Under the pieces are notes generated by a model. That model was not told the DNA's origin. It saw nothing but the letters and a program-made list of their open reading frames with translations, and ran no database searches. A stretch of DNA of 64,000 bases, taken from NCBI GenBank assembly GCA_965250105.1, contig OZ252290.1, positions 2,356,001 through 2,420,000 on the forward strand. Reading direction: 5' to 3'. This document shows positions 60,925 to 64,000 of the stretch, in pieces; the first letter of the stretch is position 1; the number at the start of each line of letters is the position of its first letter. A program made the position numbers and the translations under genes. Source of the DNA: JBCBSK01 sp965250105 (GTDB lineage: Bacteria > Pseudomonadota > Alphaproteobacteria > Rhizobiales > Tepidamorphaceae).

Positions 60925-61116
60925 GATCGGCTCCCAATCTGGCATTCGGACGTCGGTTAGGCCGAATGCCCGGAAGCGTCAAATCACGATCTCTGGATAA
61001 TGGCCGGTCCGGTGCCCGCGCTTGCATCGGTGGGCGCGGACGGGCCACAAGTGCGCGCGCGTGACAGGCGCGGGACGGACGAGATCAATGACAGGACCAA
61101 GGAACGGGGCGCGCCG

Positions 61117-62436
61117 ATGACGATGATCGCGGGGGCAAAGGACCGGCTGCGCTTTCGCGCGACCGACCGGGCGCGGCGGGCGATCGACCGGGTTCAGGAC
61201 CTCGCGCCAGACCGTGCCGGGCGCATCTTCACCCGTTTCGATGCCGGCGGGATCGCCCGGGCCGCCGAGGCCGCCGACACCCTGGCCGAACGCGGGGCGC
61301 CCCTGCCGCTCCATGGCCTGACCATATCGATCAAGGATCTCTTCGACGAGGCAGGCGCGGTGAACAGCGCCGGCTCGGCCTATTTTCAGACCCGGGCGCC
61401 GGCCACCGCCGACGCGCCCGCCGTGGCGCGATTGGTCGCGGCCGGCGCGGTGCCGTTCGGCCGCACCAATATGAGCGAGTTCGCCTATTCAGGCGTCGGC
61501 CTGAACCCGCATTTCGGTACGCCGGGCAATGCGGCGGATGCGACGCGCATACCGGGCGGGTCGAGTTCGGGCGCCGGCGTCGCGGCCGGCCTCGGCCTGT
61601 GCGCGGCCTCGCTCGGCTCGGATACCGGCGGGTCGATCCGCATCCCGGCGGCGCTCAATGGGATCGCCGGCTTCAAGCCGAGCCAGCAGGCTGTGCCGAC
61701 CGCCGGCGCCTTCCCGCTGGCCGAGAGCCTCGACGGCGTCGGCCCGCTGGCGCCCGACATCGCGACCTGCGCGGCGCTGCATGCGGTCCTGTCCGAAACG
61801 ACGGGCGCCCTGCGCCCCGAGGACGGCGTGTCCGGCCTGCGTATCGGCATCGTGACGACGATCATGACGGACGATCTCGATACCGGGGTCGCGGCCGATT
61901 TCGATCGCGCGCGGGCCGCGCTCGACGCGGCCGGCGCGCGCTTCGTCGCGGTCGACATGGCGTTCCTCGACCGCGTGCCGGCGCTGAACCGGCTGTTCGT
62001 CTGGGCCGAGGCGCATGCGGTGCACGAGACCTATCTCGACCGGTTGGACGGGGTGTCCGACCCGCATGTGTTGCGCCGGCTGCGTTTCGGTCGCGACAAG
62101 CCGGCGGCAGAGGTCGCGGCCGCGATCAGCGGGCGCCGGGAGATGATGGCCGCCTGGGCCGCGAGCTTTGCCGACGTCGATGTCCTGATCGCGCCGACGG
62201 TCGCCAGCGTGGCGCCGACGATCGCCGACGCCGAAGCCGATTTCGACCGGATCAACGCGCTGATGCTGCGCAACACATCGCTCGGCAATTACTGCGATTG
62301 CTGTGCCGCGACGCTGCCGATGCAGAGCTCCGGCGCGTTGCCGACCGGGCTCATGGTCATGGGCGCGAACGGGGCCGATTGGGCGGTGCTCGACGCGGCG
62401 TCGCGGATCGAAGCCGTGCTCGATCGCGCGCGCTGA
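61117..62436 (+). CDS. Amidase (amidase-signature family)
   Basis: A 439-residue serine amidase. S-I-K-D-L-F-D near 72 has the catalytic Lys, P-G-G-S-S-S-G-A-G-V-A and G-S-D-T-G-G-S-I-R-I-P carry the Ser-cisSer-Lys centre. C-D-C-C-A-A-T-L-P-M near the end is a less usual Cys-rich region. A GatA role is unlikely without gatB/C nearby. The ATG at 61117 is preferred; the frame is open back to 61000 without family residues. Confidence 0.9.
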   Translation: MTMIAGAKDRLRFRATDRARRAIDRVQDLAPDRAGRIFTRFDAGGIARAAEAADTLAERGAPLPLHGLTISIKDLFDEAGAVNSAGSAYFQTRAPATADAPAVARLVAAGAVPFGRTNMSEFAYSGVGLNPHFGTPGNAADATRIPGGSSSGAGVAAGLGLCAASLGSDTGGSIRIPAALNGIAGFKPSQQAVPTAGAFPLAESLDGVGPLAPDIATCAALHAVLSETTGALRPEDGVSGLRIGIVTTIMTDDLDTGVAADFDRARAALDAAGARFVAVDMAFLDRVPALNRLFVWAEAHAVHETYLDRLDGVSDPHVLRRLRFGRDKPAAEVAAAISGRREMMAAWAASFADVDVLIAPTVASVAPTIADAEADFDRINALMLRNTSLGNYCDCCAATLPMQSSGALPTGLMVMGANGADWAVLDAASRIEAVLDRAR

Positions 62437-62574
62437 ACGAATGACCTGATTGACGACGGACCCCGGCGTTGACCCTCGCCCGCGTCGGGGCAGCCATCGC
62501 CGATTCCCGTTGTTTCATCCGCTCGGCCTCGGTTAAGGTCGCGCCCGAAACGCCCGTCCATGTTGGAGACAAAG

Positions 62575-64000
62575 ATGATCCGCAAGACTGATTTCTATAT
62601 CGACGGCCAGTGGGTGGCGCCCGAAACGGCCAATGATTTCGAGGTGATCAACCCGGCGGACGAGACGCCGTTCGCGGTGATCTCGCTCGGCGCCCCGGCC
62701 GATGTCGACAAGGCGGTGACGGCGGCGCGCCGTGCCTTCCTGCCCTGGAGCCAGACGACGAAGGCGGAGCGGGTCGCGCTGCTCGAAAAGCTCGCCGACG
62801 TCTATGACCGGCGGGCCGGCGAGATGGCCGAGGCGATCTCGTCCGAAATGGGCGCGCCGATCAAGCTCGCCACCCGCGCGCAGGCCGCAGCGGGCTCCGG
62901 ACACATCCGCCAGACCATCGAGACGCTGAAGAATTTCGAATTCGAGCACCCGCTCGCCGATGGCGGCGCCGGCGATCACATCATCCATGAGCCGATCGGC
63001 GTTTGCGGTCTCATCACGCCGTGGAACTGGCCGATGAACCAGGTCACGCTGAAGGTGGTGCCGGCGCTGGCGGCCGGCTGCACCGTCATTCTCAAGCCGA
63101 GCGAGATCGCGCCGATGTCGTCGATCCTGTTCGCCGATATGGTTCATGAGGCGGGCTTCCCGCCGGGCGTGTTCAACATGGTCAATGGCGACGGGCCGAC
63201 GGTCGGCGAGGCGATGAGCCGGCATCCGGATATCGACATGATGAGCTTCACCGGCTCGACGCGTGCCGGCACGGCGGTCACGAAGGCCTCCGCCGACACG
63301 GTCAAGCGGGTAACGCTCGAACTGGGCGGCAAGTCGCCGAACCTCGTTTTCGCCGATGCCGACCTGCAAAAGGCGGTCAAGCGCGGCGTGCTGCATTGCT
63401 TCAACAATACCGGCCAGTCCTGCAACGCGCCGACGCGCATGCTTGTCGAGCGCTCGGTCTATGACCAGGCCGTCGACATCGCCCGCGAGGTCGCCGAGAA
63501 CACCAAGGTCGGCGACCCGACCGAGGACGGCAACCATATCGGGCCGCTGGTGTCCGAGACCCAGTTCGACAAGGTGCAGGCGCTGATCGAGACGGGCATC
63601 AAGGAAGGCGCGCGACTGGTTTCGGGCGGGCTCGGCCGGCCGGAAGGTTTCAATCGCGGCTATTATGTGCGTCCGACCGTCTTCGCCGATGTCACCAACG
63701 ACATGACGATCGCGCGCGAGGAGATCTTCGGGCCGGTGCTCGCGATGATCGCCTTCGAGGACGAGGACGAGGCGGTGGCCATCGCCAATGATACGCCCTA
63801 CGGCCTGTCGTCCTATGTCCAGACCGGCTCGCCGGACCGGCTGCGCCGGGTCAGCCGGCAATTGCGGTCGGGCATGGTCCAGGCCAATGGCGCCGGCCAT
63901 GGCGCGGCGGCGCCGTTCGGCGGCTATAAGCAGTCGGGCAATGGCCGCGAGGGCGGCATTTACGGCCTCGAGGAATTCCTCGAAGTGAAGTCGGTCTCGG
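62575..64000 (+). CDS. Aldehyde dehydrogenase (partial)
   Basis: NAD(P)-dependent aldehyde oxidising enzyme; 475 residues are visible and the C-terminus is cut by the window edge. T-P-W-N-W-P near 150 (catalytic Asn), L-E-L-G-G-K-S-P-N near 250 (general base Glu) and G-Q-S-C-N-A-P-T-R with the nucleophile Cys near 283 are intact. P-F-G-G-Y-K-Q-S-G-N-G-R-E is the late substrate block. GGAG lies 6 bases before the ATG. Substrate unknown. Confidence 0.93.
   Translation, partial: MIRKTDFYIDGQWVAPETANDFEVINPADETPFAVISLGAPADVDKAVTAARRAFLPWSQTTKAERVALLEKLADVYDRRAGEMAEAISSEMGAPIKLATRAQAAAGSGHIRQTIETLKNFEFEHPLADGGAGDHIIHEPIGVCGLITPWNWPMNQVTLKVVPALAAGCTVILKPSEIAPMSSILFADMVHEAGFPPGVFNMVNGDGPTVGEAMSRHPDIDMMSFTGSTRAGTAVTKASADTVKRVTLELGGKSPNLVFADADLQKAVKRGVLHCFNNTGQSCNAPTRMLVERSVYDQAVDIAREVAENTKVGDPTEDGNHIGPLVSETQFDKVQALIETGIKEGARLVSGGLGRPEGFNRGYYVRPTVFADVTNDMTIAREEIFGPVLAMIAFEDEDEAVAIANDTPYGLSSYVQTGSPDRLRRVSRQLRSGMVQANGAGHGAAAPFGGYKQSGNGREGGIYGLEEFLEVKSVS

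Overview
The window is a high-GC, gene-dense stretch from an alphaproteobacterium, most likely of the order Hyphomicrobiales (Rhizobiales). This is inferred from gene order rather than from a search. The blocks cytochrome c-kdsB-pheA, SRP RNA-dnaX-ybaB-recR, rmuC/def-fmt-truA-dapE, dapD-5'-nucleotidase-argB and engB-yidC-rnpA-rpmH are typical of that group. The SOS box before imuA also has the alphaproteobacterial GTTC-N7-GTTC form.

Region 1 (1-30.2 kb) is core chromosome. It opens with a truncated ABC peptide-binding protein, a 63-bp palindromic repeat and an anchored two-haem cytochrome c. Next come LPS and aromatic amino acid genes (kdsB, pheA), nudC and an unusual CPBP-membrane/sulfotransferase fusion. 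Replication and repair genes (SRP RNA, dnaX, ybaB, recR, rmuC) and translation start and tRNA genes (def, fmt, truA) follow. Lysine and arginine synthesis (dapE, dapD, argB) is interleaved with small membrane proteins (two DUF805, TM2, DUF817). The block closes with the engB-yidC-rnpA-rpmH cluster, which carries an extra CatB-like acetyltransferase, then TVP38, a FAD oxidoreductase and a sensor kinase.

Region 2 (30.4-43.5 kb) is accessory. It starts at a tRNA-Arg(ACG), followed by a recombinase-tail-like ORF, a HigBA toxin-antitoxin pair, an MFS/NTF2-like/LysR unit with a second divergent LysR, and the LexA-controlled mutasome imuA-imuB-dnaE2. An IS630 remnant abuts the dnaE2 stop codon. It is followed by a truncated DUF2431 methyltransferase and a frameshifted AlkB-family gene that once formed an overlapping pair. 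No integrase or second attachment site is visible, so calling it an island is an inference.

Region 3 (43.8-51.3 kb) holds a class II deacetylase, an MFS pump with a divergent HTH regulator, a marR-DUF2000-maoC operon and a molybdopterin oxidoreductase. A 24-25 bp sequence with 21 matches lies before both marR and the molybdoenzyme, which suggests one MarR regulon.

Region 4 (51.4-64 kb) returns to core-like content: a CapD/FlaA1-type sugar epimerase, an SNase-like protein, leuB, a CPBP protein, a zincin-like metallopeptidase, leuD, hypothetical membrane proteins, a Tat-exported metallo-beta-lactamase-fold protein, an amidase and an aldehyde dehydrogenase cut by the right edge.
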